NCBI GenBank assembly: GCA_029531795.1
Contig: JAPEIS010000001.1
Coordinates: forward strand, 5,642,001-5,706,000
Source of the DNA: Sclerotinia nivalis
Lineage: Eukaryota; Ascomycota; Leotiomycetes; Helotiales; Sclerotiniaceae
Direction: 5' to 3'
Length of the DNA: 64,000 bases
Shown here piece after piece: positions 33,348-44,152 of this stretch (positions are counted from its first letter, which is position 1; every line of letters begins with the position of its first letter). The position numbers and the translations under genes were made by a program. The notes under the pieces were generated by a model that was not told the origin of the DNA, ran no database searches, and saw only the letters and a list, made by a program, of their open reading frames with translations.

Positions 33348-34218
33348 TCATGAAACAGTGTAAACACCACTTGCGCTAGCGGTCGGTGGACCAGGTAACG
33401 TTTGGGTCTCTGTGGCTGCACCACTGTAGAGAGGAGGACCGGGAATAGTATAATTCGAAAGAGTTCCATAAATACTGAACAGAATACCTGGATCATTGGG
33501 AGTGTAAAAAGTGGTCGCAGACACACCAGCTGGTTTTGTTGTTCCTGTACCCTTGATCGCAAGACTAACACATTGCGGGTAGTTTTGAGCACCGTTTGCC
33601 GAACCAGCAGCATGCAGAGCGATAATCTCGTGGCGGAGAACATAATTGCCAGTTGCAATGTTCGAGGGTATTGTAACAGTCCAGCTATTGTTGTTGGCGA
33701 TCAATACATCGGTACCCCAGAGTCCGCTTGTTTCTGCCGTTGGACTGATCAATCCGACTTGATCAACCTTGAACCATTTCAATGTTGTTTTATCGACAGT
33801 TTCGCATGGACCGTTGCAATTTGCGAGGTAGTCAATCACTGGCCCTTTATGAGATACGGGCCATGGTGTCCATTGCAGTTCAACCTTTCCTCCGGCGGTA
33901 ACAGGAGCTTCGATCTGCGCTGGTGTTGCCCCTACGTGGCAGATGATGTCGGAAGAAGTGTAGGCAGCGGGGGCGATGAATCCGTTGTCGAGATCTTTAG
34001 GGATCGGCCAGCCGACGGTTACTGGGGCGGGGCTGATATATTGATAGCTTGGATTGTATCCGTTGTAACTTCATCCTATTAGCTCAGGTTTCGGGGAATG
34101 GGTAGGAATTTCCAGGGAGGGAACTTTACTAGATTCCGTTGGCGACGATTCCAGAAACCGTGCCGTGAGCCCTTACGGCTGAGATAAGTATCAAGGCTGT
34201 GAGTTGTTTAGAGAACAT
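33348..34218 (-). CDS. Secreted AA9 lytic polysaccharide monooxygenase
   Basis: Copper-dependent enzyme predicted to cleave cellulose or hemicellulose oxidatively outside the cell. Exons 34218-34130 and 34068-33348 total 810 nt (269 residues), joined in phase (TA/T). The signal peptide MFSKQLTALILISAVRA is followed at once by HGTVSGI, so cleavage exposes the N-terminal His of the histidine brace. The second copper ligand is in LRHEIIALH, and the axial-side Gln/Tyr region is NYPQCVSLAI. The family segments YNGYNPSYQYISP, DIICH, VTAGGKVELQWTPWP and NCNGPC are present. The C-terminal tail after GPPLYSG is short and Pro/Ala/Ser-rich, with no CBM1. Together with GH45 it completes a cellulose-attack pair, but the genes are 23 kb apart. 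Confidence 0.92.
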
Positions 34219-36513
34219 GATCGGTGTTTTTTTTCTTGAAAAGGTCTCAGTGGTGTCTGAACTCAAGACAGCATCTAGGGAAAGAATGACTGATTTATAC
34301 ATCTTCTGCGAAGCATCATCATCTACTCATTTTTCGGGTTGGCGGAAGCGAACACCGCATATCAATCCTACAAATACATAAATGAAACTAACTACAACAA
34401 TATAAACAATATAAACAATCAAGCTTCTGGTCACAGGAACTAATAACTCGTCTTATGATCGATGTTGAAAGCCTGCTTGTGGAGTAGATCATCTCTATAT
34501 TAATATATGTGGTATTAGTCTTCATATCAACTTCGCCTATGAGATTCTATATATTGAGTGACGCTCCTTCAATCTGCTATAAAACGCCTCATATGTGGTG
34601 TTCCGTCGGTTGTGATGCCACATACCCCGGATTTTCATTTAACGAATTTCAATTTCCCGACGAGCCGTCGGGAACTGTGTCGTGCCATTTTATCCGGAAT
34701 CTGGGGTATGCGGGTGGGGGTAAAAGGGATTCGGCATATTTGTACGAAGTACGGTCATGGTATCTCATGATAATTGATGTGATAATGGGAGGTTTTGGTA
34801 GGAAAGGAAAGACTAGCATGTACCGGGTGTCTTGATTACAAATATAGTTTGCATGTTGATACTAGATAAATCTGCCAATGAAATATGCTGCCTCAATTTT
34901 CACCAATGTTTTGCATTGATTTCAGCGTATTTTATTCGGCACCAGTGTGCACTTTGGCATAAAAATTTGTAATTGATACGTGTAACATGCTTTTAAGTTT
35001 GGGCGTGTGGAATACCGAAGATTTTAGGGTTGCGAGTCACTAAAACACGTTCAAAATTCCCTTTTAACCATATTAAAGCACCGCCCGAAGCAGCATATCG
35101 ACCATTGACGAGTATCTGTATCCATATTAGGCTGCTTAGTCTGAGGTATAATTACATCGGATCGAATTCGTTGTCAAAGTATAGCAATGTCACTCTAGCT
35201 CCCTAGAAGTTATGGGACAGATGTCGGCTTCGGAAACTTTTATGGGAAAGCATGGGTGCTTGTTATAGAGTACTGGTCTCTTTGGTCGAACTAAATGTCT
35301 CGGAAGATTATTAGAGGGTTATAAGTTTGTCAAATATACCTTAGGAAAATAGGACTTTAAGGCTGTGCGAAGATGCAGGCCTAAGGGCTGTTGTTCCGCC
35401 CTCAATGTCAAATATTAAGTGGTATATGCACAATCTCTGCTGGTCCTATGTGCAAAATATCTTATTGTTCCGAACAATAGCAAACTGTTAGCGTATCTGA
35501 GATAGATCAAATATAGAAACGAATGAGAAGATATCATCTACCAAGTACGGCGCTTGGTATACAAGAAAGTATCTTGAATGATCATGCCGGTATCCATCAC
35601 TTCACGGCGTACATATTTCATAAGAGCATCAAAGTCAGCATGATTGGCCTCAGGGTGTTTGAGTAGAGTAAACTAGGGGGTAGTCAGGTCTTCCGAAGGG
35701 CACAAATAGAAGATAGATCACAGACGTGACGTGAAAAGCTATTTTGTCGCATACTCATGTACAAATATAGTCTTCTGGGTGAGAGTACCTACTACGTACC
35801 TTGAATGCCAATTATTTGGGACTGGCTGGCTGGCTAATTATGGTGGAAGATCAAGGTCTATGAGTCTTGGCAGTAGTGCATCTTTCGTCTGTCTTATTAC
35901 ACTCAACCTCCGTTATCAAGATATCACCAGGTTATCTAAAATATATTTGTATGTCTTTTGGTATTGAAGTATAGCTACCTAAACCCTAAAGCCTGCAATT
36001 TTCGAAATTTTGAAGTAGCTCGATAAGTTATGATGTAGTTAAGCTCCATCACTGCAGCCATGTCTACCAATGTAATGGTCATTGACGGAAAGATCTTAAA
36101 ATCCATGAGAATTCCACTTCCTTGAAACTCAACGAGATCTTTTGCAGCGCAGGACAGTCTTCAAATATTCCTCACATGGAATAACCTTCTGAATCATCAT
36201 GTTCATGCCCGAAAAACTATTGAAATAGATCGCCTTAAGATGCGAAGTACCTTTTCCTTCATATTAATAATCCAGCTCTTCTTTCCTTTTTTCACACGTT
36301 ATTATTCAAATGGATTTTTTTTCTCAATGATTTTTTATTTCACGTAGGTTGCACGGGATGGGTATGGATTATATAACAAAGGAAATGTATTTTATTTTAT
36401 TTTTTGGTGTTTCAGTATCTCTCGATAGAAGCAAGAATGAATTCTAACATGTCTACAAAGGAAAATGCAAGCCTAACTACATGAGGACCAGCCTCTAGTT
36501 TACTGTCTGTGTT
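34219..36513. other. Gene-poor region with hairpins and a possible gene remnant
   Basis: The AA9 promoter lies at the left edge. A nested inverted repeat at 34621-34710 is described in the findings. At about 35541-35680, minus strand, a stop-to-stop frame of 45 codons reads FTLLKHPEANHADFDALMKY and onward. It looks protein-like and could be an exon or relict, but has no partner exons that I can see. The rest is AT-rich without coding content. Confidence 0.4.
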
Positions 36514-36798
36514 TTATGAGTTGCTGAAAATCATGTTAACGTCCCACTCCATATACGTAATGGGGAGACGGGCCTTGAGTGCTTTGCGATGATTTTGAAA
36601 ATTTTCAAACTCCTTGAGTAATTCCCGATGTTCCTTCTTCACGAGGGAGATTTCGTTGCGAATGATGTTCTTCACTCTAACGGCATCGGCGTGGTGCGAT
36701 TCCAAGTCATCAAAGCAGCCGTCACGTCCACAATGATCTTTGGCGTCAGCGGGCCGGAAGGTGTTACACTCGTACTTTTCCCTTTCTCTGAGTGGCAA
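36514..36798 (-). pseudogene. Displaced second coiled-coil half of the adjacent repeat protein
   Basis: This open frame of about 94 codons has no ATG near its 5' end; the first is close to its 3' end. It therefore cannot be an independent gene as it stands. Its protein (FDDLESHHADAV, NEISLVKKEHRELLKEFENF, HRKALKARLP) repeats the pattern of the last domain of the overlapping upstream gene (FDDLSDHYLELL, LVTLETLHRELRTEFEVW, SRPLKNFLA). The upstream gene stops at 36764 inside this frame. Either an intron joins the two or a frameshift has cut off a second domain. I found no strong phase-matching splice pair; the best is donor GTACGA at about 36775 with a weak AAG acceptor. It could also be a decayed tandem duplicate. 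Confidence 0.5.
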
Positions 36799-37519
36799 GG
36801 AAATTTTTGAGAGGCCGGGAATGTTGGACCCACACTTCGAATTCGGTGCGCAATTCTCGGTGTAGCGTCTCCAACGTCACGAGTTTGGAGTGCAGGGCAT
36901 CTTGCACCTTGAGGAGCTCGAGGTAATGGTCTGACAAGTCGTCGAACTCAAGTGTGCCGCCAAATAGATCCGCATTGATGATCGACGGTTCGGGGCTGTC
37001 GGGCTCCGGACTTGGCGTATCCCTCAATCCATATCGGATGGCACTGGGAATCTCATCTGCCGTTTCCCGAGCAAGTTTAATTAGCCCCGGACTTGACATA
37101 TTTCCCTCTTGACGTCGAACGATGCTGGGAATATCCATATCATCTTCCGTTTCCCGAGCAAGTTTAATTAGCCCTGGATTTGACATATTTCCCTCTTGAT
37201 ATCGAACGATACTGGGAATATCCATATCATCTTCCGTTTCCCGAGCAAGTTTAATTAATTCCGGATTTGATATATTTCCCTCTTGACGTCGAACGATACT
37301 GGGAATATCCATATCATCTTCCGTTTCCCGAACAAGTTTAATTAATTCCGGATTTGATATATTTCCCTTTTGATATCGAACGATACTGGGAATATCCATA
37401 TCACCTTCCGTTTCCCGAAGAAGTTTTGGCTCCTGCATTGCCGTATTCCTCTCATTCCACCGGACGTCGTCGACGCTGGAAATGTATTCTTCCGAATCAT
37501 AAAACGTAACATGCTCCAT
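36764..37519 (-). CDS. Hypothetical coiled-coil protein with 29-residue tandem repeats
   Basis: The gene encodes 251 residues from MEHVTFYDSEEYISS; the start ATG is in a good context (AAGATGG). Residues about 34-150 are tandem repeats of 29 residues (87 bp). Each has the core RETEDDMDIPSIVR followed by Y/R, Q-E/K-G-N-I/M-S-N-P and LIKL. There are four full copies and a diverged fifth (RETADEIPSAIRYG). The C-terminal ~70 residues form a predicted coiled coil (FDDLSDHYLELLKVQDALHS...LHRELRTEFEVW). Very acidic overall, with no signal peptide. I know no function for this family. The repeat copies are nearly identical at DNA level, so expansion is recent or copies exchange. The protein may continue into the displaced half at 36514-36798. 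Confidence 0.6.
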   Translation of the reverse strand: MEHVTFYDSEEYISSVDDVRWNERNTAMQEPKLLRETEGDMDIPSIVRYQKGNISNPELIKLVRETEDDMDIPSIVRRQEGNISNPELIKLARETEDDMDIPSIVRYQEGNMSNPGLIKLARETEDDMDIPSIVRRQEGNMSSPGLIKLARETADEIPSAIRYGLRDTPSPEPDSPEPSIINADLFGGTLEFDDLSDHYLELLKVQDALHSKLVTLETLHRELRTEFEVWVQHSRPLKNFLATQRKGKVRV

Positions 37520-38587
37520 CTTTGCGGTTTCGATGTTCTTCTTCTGACTGATTTGCTGGATTCTTTTTGTTGAGAATGAGCTGAGTGTGTGGATGAGATG
37601 TGATTGTTGAGGGAGATGTTGCATGTATTTATAATATAAAATTAAAACTTGTTCAGTATCTGTTATTTGCCGATTTCGTAGTTGTACTTTCGAAGGTACG
37701 TTGTTAGTTAAATACACAGTCTAATTTGTTCGATCACCTATCGACATATGAAATTGTTACTATGTTGTTCTCATTCATCATAATGGTATTATAATCGATG
37801 TGAAAGAAGCTGATTCCACAACTCTTTGTTTAAATTACAATTCTCTATCTGAACAACAAATGTGGCTCAACCAGGTTAAGCCGAAATCTCACAGTCCTTC
37901 CCCTATTGAATCGAATAACCATCTCTCTTCTTTCCGGCCTTTACTCACTTGAGTCCTTTTTTCAAAGTCACAGGCTGACGGCGAAAGCCAATTTGGTGGG
38001 AAAACCCGATGAGCGGAATCCTTTTGTTACGCCCGTGGCTCTATGTGTGCGCTAATAAAGTCAGCACATCTGTTTCGCACCCATGCAATTTGAAATACCT
38101 CAGGGACAAGCCAGGATATTTCCCGTGGAAATGAGGTATAAATACTGTGTTAGATATAGAGTCTGTATCAAGCGAGATATGAGAAATGGTGAAGTCTTGG
38201 TTCAGTGGCAGTAGGTATGGATATATTGGCCAATCAGTAAGTATGATTCGATTAAAATGGCAAGATAGGACGGACGTTATTTTCGCATCATGATGAGAAG
38301 AAATTTAGGGGTTTAAAACACATGGATTGCTAAGTCAAAAGAAAGATAAATAGACAACCTCCACCAAGTACACCTTCGACCAACCCCTCACCACTGGCTA
38401 ACTCATCACTCAACAAGCGCCCCTCAACCGCCATCCACGCACGTGAAACAGAAACAGAGCATATTCTCATCCTCATCATAACTCCCATCATCATCATCAT
38501 CATCACCACCACCATGATAGCCGAAACAAATCAAAATCATATCCAAAGAAACCAATCTGTCCAATCCTCGTTGAAAGAAAAATCACC
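37520..38587. other. Intergenic with CAT/CAC microsatellite
   Basis: Upstream region of the repeat protein and 3' flank of the large methyltransferase. A trinucleotide repeat of CAT then CAC units lies near 38487-38515. No gene seen. Confidence 0.5.
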
Positions 38588-41467
38588 CTAAACTTTCCCC
38601 AATGGCTTTCTAGCCCATCCATTCACGGTTCTCCATCCAGCACCACAAGCTCTACCCTCTTCAATAAGGTTGTGTACACCCTCCAACGTTCCCTCATCAC
38701 CCACTGTCTGAACTCTACATCTCAGCAACCATTTTTCCCAAGCCCAGCCACCGACTAACCCAGAGACACAAGCTGCATCTCCTGTACTCCCGCTGACAAT
38801 CGCTTCCATTTCCACTGGATCACCCACGCTATTTCTCTCGACGTCAAATTTATGATCCGGGTCTGCACCCATTGGCAAAAACACCCATGCGCGTTTGATA
38901 CCCACGAATCCCGCGCGTTTCAAACGGCCGAGCCAGAGTTTGGTGGGTGATGGATCGTACCCGAGGGTTTTGAGATTGAATCCAAATTCGACACTCTTGG
39001 CCAAACCCATTGGGCCTGCGTTGACAATATCTGAATCCATGATGGAGAAATCAAGATACCCACCTGGCTTAAGAATACGCATGCATTCTTTAAGGCAAGC
39101 TTCCCATTCATCTTCACCGTTCTCACCGCGCTCCTTGAGAATGCTGTAGATTTCGCGAGCGGAGACGAGGTCGAATTGATTATCTTTCCACGGAAGCTTA
39201 ACGAGACGCTCCACGGCTACTTGGCGAAGATTCTTAGGGCCGCGAATGTTGGAGTTAGACAGCTGGCGAAGGGATTTTGTGGTTACCGTGTATACTTTGC
39301 AGTTGGGATATTCGGTAGCACATTGCCATGCCCAATCACATGTGGCTTGTCCGCCGAGATCAAGAATGCGAGCACGGTCTCTGGGGGTGCCATTAATAGT
39401 GGGGCCCATTGAGGAAAGTCTTGCAAGACGTTTGGCGACAGGAGCTGCGATTAAGCGACCTCCGTTGAGCAATTTAGTTGCTGCGACATTCCAGGCTGCA
39501 GGTGCCATTTGTTCGAGGGCTTCGATCTCTTTGTCATGCTTTAGCTTGTCTAGATCTTCAAACGGAGTGTCGTCACCACGAGCCACGTTAGAGGACATGC
39601 GGCGCTTGGCGGACATTGGGAGAACGCTCAATTGGTATTTACCAAGAAGATGGGCACGATGAGCTGCTGGAAAAGACACTCGTTGAGATTGGATAGCTTC
39701 AAATCTGGGCACGCGATGCACGAATACATCACGGCGATGAGTCTTGCGAATTGATCGTTTGAAGGCACGGTGGTAGGTCGATTCTTGAGGAAGAGCTTTA
39801 GGTAGTGGACAAGATTTTCCAGCAAGCTTGGCAAGCGTAGCAGTGGCGGCTGCTGGAGTAGAGACATCATGGTTGATAGGGTTTGTGGAGAAGTGAACAG
39901 TCTTTTTACGCTGCAAAGGGAGTGGCTCAGGCTCAATTGGTGAGATTGCCATTTCTGCTGCTGAAAGTCTTACACTGGAAGCTCGCTTCAACAAGGCGAC
40001 TTCGTCATCACGAGCCTCAGTAGGGTTAATGAGTTCCGAGAGGTAATCATATTGAGCTGCGAGCCACAGTGCAGTGCGGTCAATATTGACAGTTGCAGTA
40101 TCCTCAAGCTTGTTAATATATCCAGGTGCGTAATCAGTCAAAATTTCATCAGCTACAATGACTTCCTCAAAACTAGTTTTATTTGGCGGAGGGGATCTGA
40201 CAGAAACAACGGTTTCGTCGGAATTATCGTGGCGGATCTCCGGTCGGATGAATCTAGCCGTTGGTGGTCCATCAGTATCAGCAGGTTCTGGAACTTCGAT
40301 AATACGCTCAACCGGATGTGGTGCCCATGGGGTGTTGTAAAAGTTCTCGGCGGTGGTTGATGAAGGAGGGAGAGGTTCATCCGGTGTGACAGGTACAAGG
40401 TGCCAGGTATGTCTTGCGCCATGACCCAAAGATGCAAAGAAGCCACCAGGAGATGGTATCTCTAGGTTTGTTAGACTTTCCATAGCTCGTTGTTGGCTTG
40501 GGGTGAGAATTAGTGAATTGGCGCGATGAATATTGGTGTTCAGAGGTGGCAAGCTTTGCTGCATTTCTTGAGTGGGTACTATTTCTTGTGGTACGGTACT
40601 TAGTTCAATGACTTGTTCGAATTGCTGCTCGTCGAGGTAGTCATTAGAAGGACCTGAGATCGCCTCCAAGGTAGCCATAGCAGCAGGTTGCAATTGAACT
40701 CTCCAGCTGGCACGAGGACCGTCCTCTTCGCTGTCGTAACCAATATCTGGAGTTGGTGGAGCAGACATTTGAGCCATCTGCTCTGAATCCATGCTTCCAT
40801 CCAAAGACGGTGGAGTTGAAGAGGATGGAATTGATAAATTCTCCTGGTTCTTGAAGTACGTAAGAACAGCAGGAGACATAGCTACTCTTGGGGGTGGTGT
40901 TGGTGGTACTGGAGATGCCAATTGTCGTTTGAATGCTGTGACTTCAGCCCATGGATCTCCATTTGGGGGAATTACAAGTGAGGGTAATGAGCTCAGGGAG
41001 TTTCTGCTTCCGATTGAGCTTGTGGATGATCTGTTCGATCTTGGAGACTGCCCAATACTGCTCCTTCGTCTCAAAGTGCTGCCCCTCCGATTATCTTCGT
41101 CGGATGAAACATCGTAAAGATCATCAAAGTCAGTAGCATCGGTTATAAAACTCGCTCTTGTCCATGGTGCCGATGAAGGAGCGGAAGTTGAGTCTTTGCT
41201 TGAGTCTGAGCAAGATGGTGAAGCTGGACGATATGGTTGCATGAATTGATTGGCTCGAGGCGTTGGAAAGTGGTCGCTGAGTGGAGAAAGCCAGTCTTCC
41301 TTGTGGGGGGATCTATCTCGACCTCGCATTTCCATGTGTTTTGAACCACGTATCGATTCTTCTTCATCTTCCATTATTGTATTAAGAAGCCGTCGTCCTC
41401 TCTGTGCCTGCACAGGTGAAGTCGGCGGCCGGTATGTTGTGGCAGGTAGATAATCTAGAGTTGCCAT
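38588..41467 (-). CDS. Large protein with C-terminal class I SAM methyltransferase domain
   Basis: Uninterrupted frame of 959 residues starting MATLDYLPATTYRPPTSP. Residues 1 to about 640 are low-complexity: rich in Ser, Pro, Thr and acid, and probably disordered, with several SPxx and PPTP motifs that could be phosphorylated. Residues about 685-860 form a Rossmann methyltransferase. SAM motif I is ARILDLGGQATCDWAWQCA and the following acidic strand is NCKVYTVTT. Motif IV-like is LPWKDNQFDLVSAREIYSIL and motif V is CMRILKPGGYLDFSIMDSD. A C-terminal extension (about 100 residues, Trp-rich: GWAWEKWLLRCRV) follows. The domain is of the broad UbiE/Methyltransf_11 type. The fungal velvet-associated regulator LaeA also has such a domain, but this protein is far longer and I do not equate them. 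Target unknown. Confidence 0.78.
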   Translation of the reverse strand: MATLDYLPATTYRPPTSPVQAQRGRRLLNTIMEDEEESIRGSKHMEMRGRDRSPHKEDWLSPLSDHFPTPRANQFMQPYRPASPSCSDSSKDSTSAPSSAPWTRASFITDATDFDDLYDVSSDEDNRRGSTLRRRSSIGQSPRSNRSSTSSIGSRNSLSSLPSLVIPPNGDPWAEVTAFKRQLASPVPPTPPPRVAMSPAVLTYFKNQENLSIPSSSTPPSLDGSMDSEQMAQMSAPPTPDIGYDSEEDGPRASWRVQLQPAAMATLEAISGPSNDYLDEQQFEQVIELSTVPQEIVPTQEMQQSLPPLNTNIHRANSLILTPSQQRAMESLTNLEIPSPGGFFASLGHGARHTWHLVPVTPDEPLPPSSTTAENFYNTPWAPHPVERIIEVPEPADTDGPPTARFIRPEIRHDNSDETVVSVRSPPPNKTSFEEVIVADEILTDYAPGYINKLEDTATVNIDRTALWLAAQYDYLSELINPTEARDDEVALLKRASSVRLSAAEMAISPIEPEPLPLQRKKTVHFSTNPINHDVSTPAAATATLAKLAGKSCPLPKALPQESTYHRAFKRSIRKTHRRDVFVHRVPRFEAIQSQRVSFPAAHRAHLLGKYQLSVLPMSAKRRMSSNVARGDDTPFEDLDKLKHDKEIEALEQMAPAAWNVAATKLLNGGRLIAAPVAKRLARLSSMGPTINGTPRDRARILDLGGQATCDWAWQCATEYPNCKVYTVTTKSLRQLSNSNIRGPKNLRQVAVERLVKLPWKDNQFDLVSAREIYSILKERGENGEDEWEACLKECMRILKPGGYLDFSIMDSDIVNAGPMGLAKSVEFGFNLKTLGYDPSPTKLWLGRLKRAGFVGIKRAWVFLPMGADPDHKFDVERNSVGDPVEMEAIVSGSTGDAACVSGLVGGWAWEKWLLRCRVQTVGDEGTLEGVHNLIEEGRACGAGWRTVNGWARKPLGKV

Positions 41468-44152
41468 TTTGTCTGTCGGCTAGGTATCGTGTATTAATTT
41501 TTTAAGACGCTCTACGTCTAGTGAGATAAGGAAAGAAAATTAAAAGACAGTATGCTTCGATCAACGAAGACTTTGTAACACTATGCTAAAAAGAGAGGAA
41601 TTAACAACGACGAGAACAATACACCTCCTACACTACAAGAAAGAATGAGACGAGAAGAAATGATGACCTGAGTTTGGTAACTGGGTCACTGAAGGGTTTA
41701 TACCGACAGTACTTGCCAAAAAGCGACAAGGGGGCCTAGCAGGTGTGGCTCCAATTGAAGCCAAATTTTCTTGAAGAACCGGCAAAAAGAGGGTTTCCAA
41801 GCTTCTCCAAGCGTCAAGGACAACATGATCTCCACTAGTGAGGAGAGACATCCAAAAAGAGTCTACGGAGTAAAATAGTAAAATAGTTTAAGATGCTACA
41901 ACATCGGCTCATAACCGTACACCCAATAAAAGTTGTGGCTGTCTAACCCCAGTGCATGGCACTGATGACCTAGCAGCAAATAGTTGGCAACTAGCGATTG
42001 AAATGGGGAAAAAAAAATCGATTTTTTCTGGAGAATTGCGCGCGCGACGAGTAATTGAAAATTCAAGAGGGTAGTATTTTGTTGGCGGTTGCATACAACA
42101 TCTACCAATGAGACTTGCTCATCGCCTGCAGGACCTAGCTGGTTCGTGGAACCCACCAAAAGTTGGGCGCGTAAAAACAGAAATGGTTAAGAGATTGACC
42201 TATGAAGACGAATATGAGTGCGCCACGAATTAGAATGGGTTTGACTCAATCGTAGTTTAATTGTACATGACTGGATGTGATGTTCCGATTTACAATTGAC
42301 CCGCATGAATTTACCCATGTAAAAGAGCATCACAGGGAAGTAAAGTGGCAGGTAAGGTCGCTATATATAATTCTGCTTTCTGTAAGAAGAAGTATCTTCC
42401 GAAATTCCGATCAATATTGCGCCCAACCAAGTCATTCTAACTTGATTGTGTGAACCACGAATGTGTATGAGTAATGCTGGCGGTACCTGCATTTAAATTA
42501 TCGACCAAGTAGCATCGGGTGATGAAGATGCTAGGTGCATATATCCCAGCGTCTGGTGATTGCATGATGGCATAGTGAAGAAAAGAGAAATGCAATTATC
42601 TTTGATATACGTTTGAGTTGAGTTTGATGAATCATGGCTGAAATGAGAACATCGTGAGAGTTTGCACAAACAGATTGCTAAATTGAAGTCACGTGTTGAA
42701 GTGTCTCCATTGTAATTCTGTGGAGTTCACTCCCGCAGTTTTTAATCCCACGGCTGTTCCTCCCTTGTTCAACCAGCCCTCAGCCGTCATTTCACCCACT
42801 TATCCTAGTAAGCTGTCCAGCAAAATCATGTTGTACGATCAAATCATCAACCGTTGAATACCATTACTGTGTACCCATCAACCATCCATTCATCGAGTAT
42901 TTCGGTATATAAGCTCCAATGAAACCCACCACAAGCCAACAACTACCGAGAATCCGAACCGTTGTGTGGAGCCCCGCGCCCGTTGAAATGAGGTGAGATG
43001 ATTCATACTCGCCTTCATATTACAGAGTACTACACTTATAAACTTCCCCTCATCTCTATCCATGAGCTCGTTACTCCGTACGGAGTACCCAAGCTATGAA
43101 TCCTGCATGCTGGCAGGGGCATATAATTGAGATTGCACGACTGACTAATCCCAGATAGGCCATATATCTGACCAACACTCAAGAGTTGAACACTCATATA
43201 TCAATCCCACTCGATACACATCTAAATATTCCAACCCCGGAATGCTCATGGTATCTTACATTTTAGAATTCGCAGAATTCCCATAAATACCAGTTTCAAC
43301 CTCCTCATCCACAAATTAGTACGAATCCCAACCCTTAAAAGCTCCGCCTCCTCTCTTTTTGATCAAAATCCCCAATCCAATCTTATCTCATCTCATCCCA
43401 AGTACACTACCCAGACAAGCGGCACCACAAACCCGAGAAGTTTCATTTCACAACCCAACTCCGCCAGCCTTGTTAAATTTTCCACACCACGATACCATGC
43501 ACAAAAAATCCCAGAAATAAACTAAAACCCCTCATCAAATTAGAACCAACATAGATAAATCTCAAAAGTCTCACAATATTTCCGGAAATGCTTACTATCA
43601 TATACCATCACCTCAAACAGGTCAATGAAAAATGACCGTCTGTTCGTATTCGATTCGGGCTGATGGTCTATGTATGTATGAATCAATCAATCCAATTGAG
43701 GTCACGTGGGGAAATCAGTATGTGATGAATTTGCACTCGAGCTATTCCGCTGTGATTCTTCTTCTTAAAGCAAGTGGTGACTAGGGTGATGTTCTTACAC
43801 TATCACGAACCCTAGACATCACATACAAGCGTGCAAGCGTACAAGCGAGTTCACGTCTGTGCCGAAGCTTATTTTGGAGATTGCCAATGTTGGAATTTCA
43901 AGAACACCAGAAGTGAATATGAATAATGCTTTACATTTCCATTCCAACCTCGAGCTTTACATTTGCGTCGAAGGATGGATATCTTTTCGATGGGCTCATG
44001 GTGAGGAAGGCTATTCATACAAGATACGGAACTTATAAGCTGAGCCATCATGCACAATGCATTTAAATACGGACCGTGTCGATCGATGTATAGCTATCAT
44101 TTCCTGACCTAACAAATTTATCTCCCCAATGAACGTAACTAGTCACCATGTT
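41468..44152. other. Long intergenic region with perfect 16-bp palindrome
   Basis: About 2.7 kb without a supportable gene. It includes the 5' region of the methyltransferase gene (left) and the 3' flank of the MGQRHQ gene (right). TACTCCGTACGGAGTA, a perfect 16-bp palindrome, is at 43072-43087. A pyrimidine-rich stretch at about 43240-43500 looks like promoter or UTR DNA but leads to no gene I can name. Confidence 0.5.

Noticed and set aside
34509..34835. 108-codon plus-strand frame over the nested hairpin
   Set aside because: Covers the inverted repeat; composition not protein-like; no family match recognised.
36514..36798. Independent gene of about 94 residues
   Set aside because: The frame lacks an ATG except at its 3' end, so it is listed as a displaced half, not a gene.
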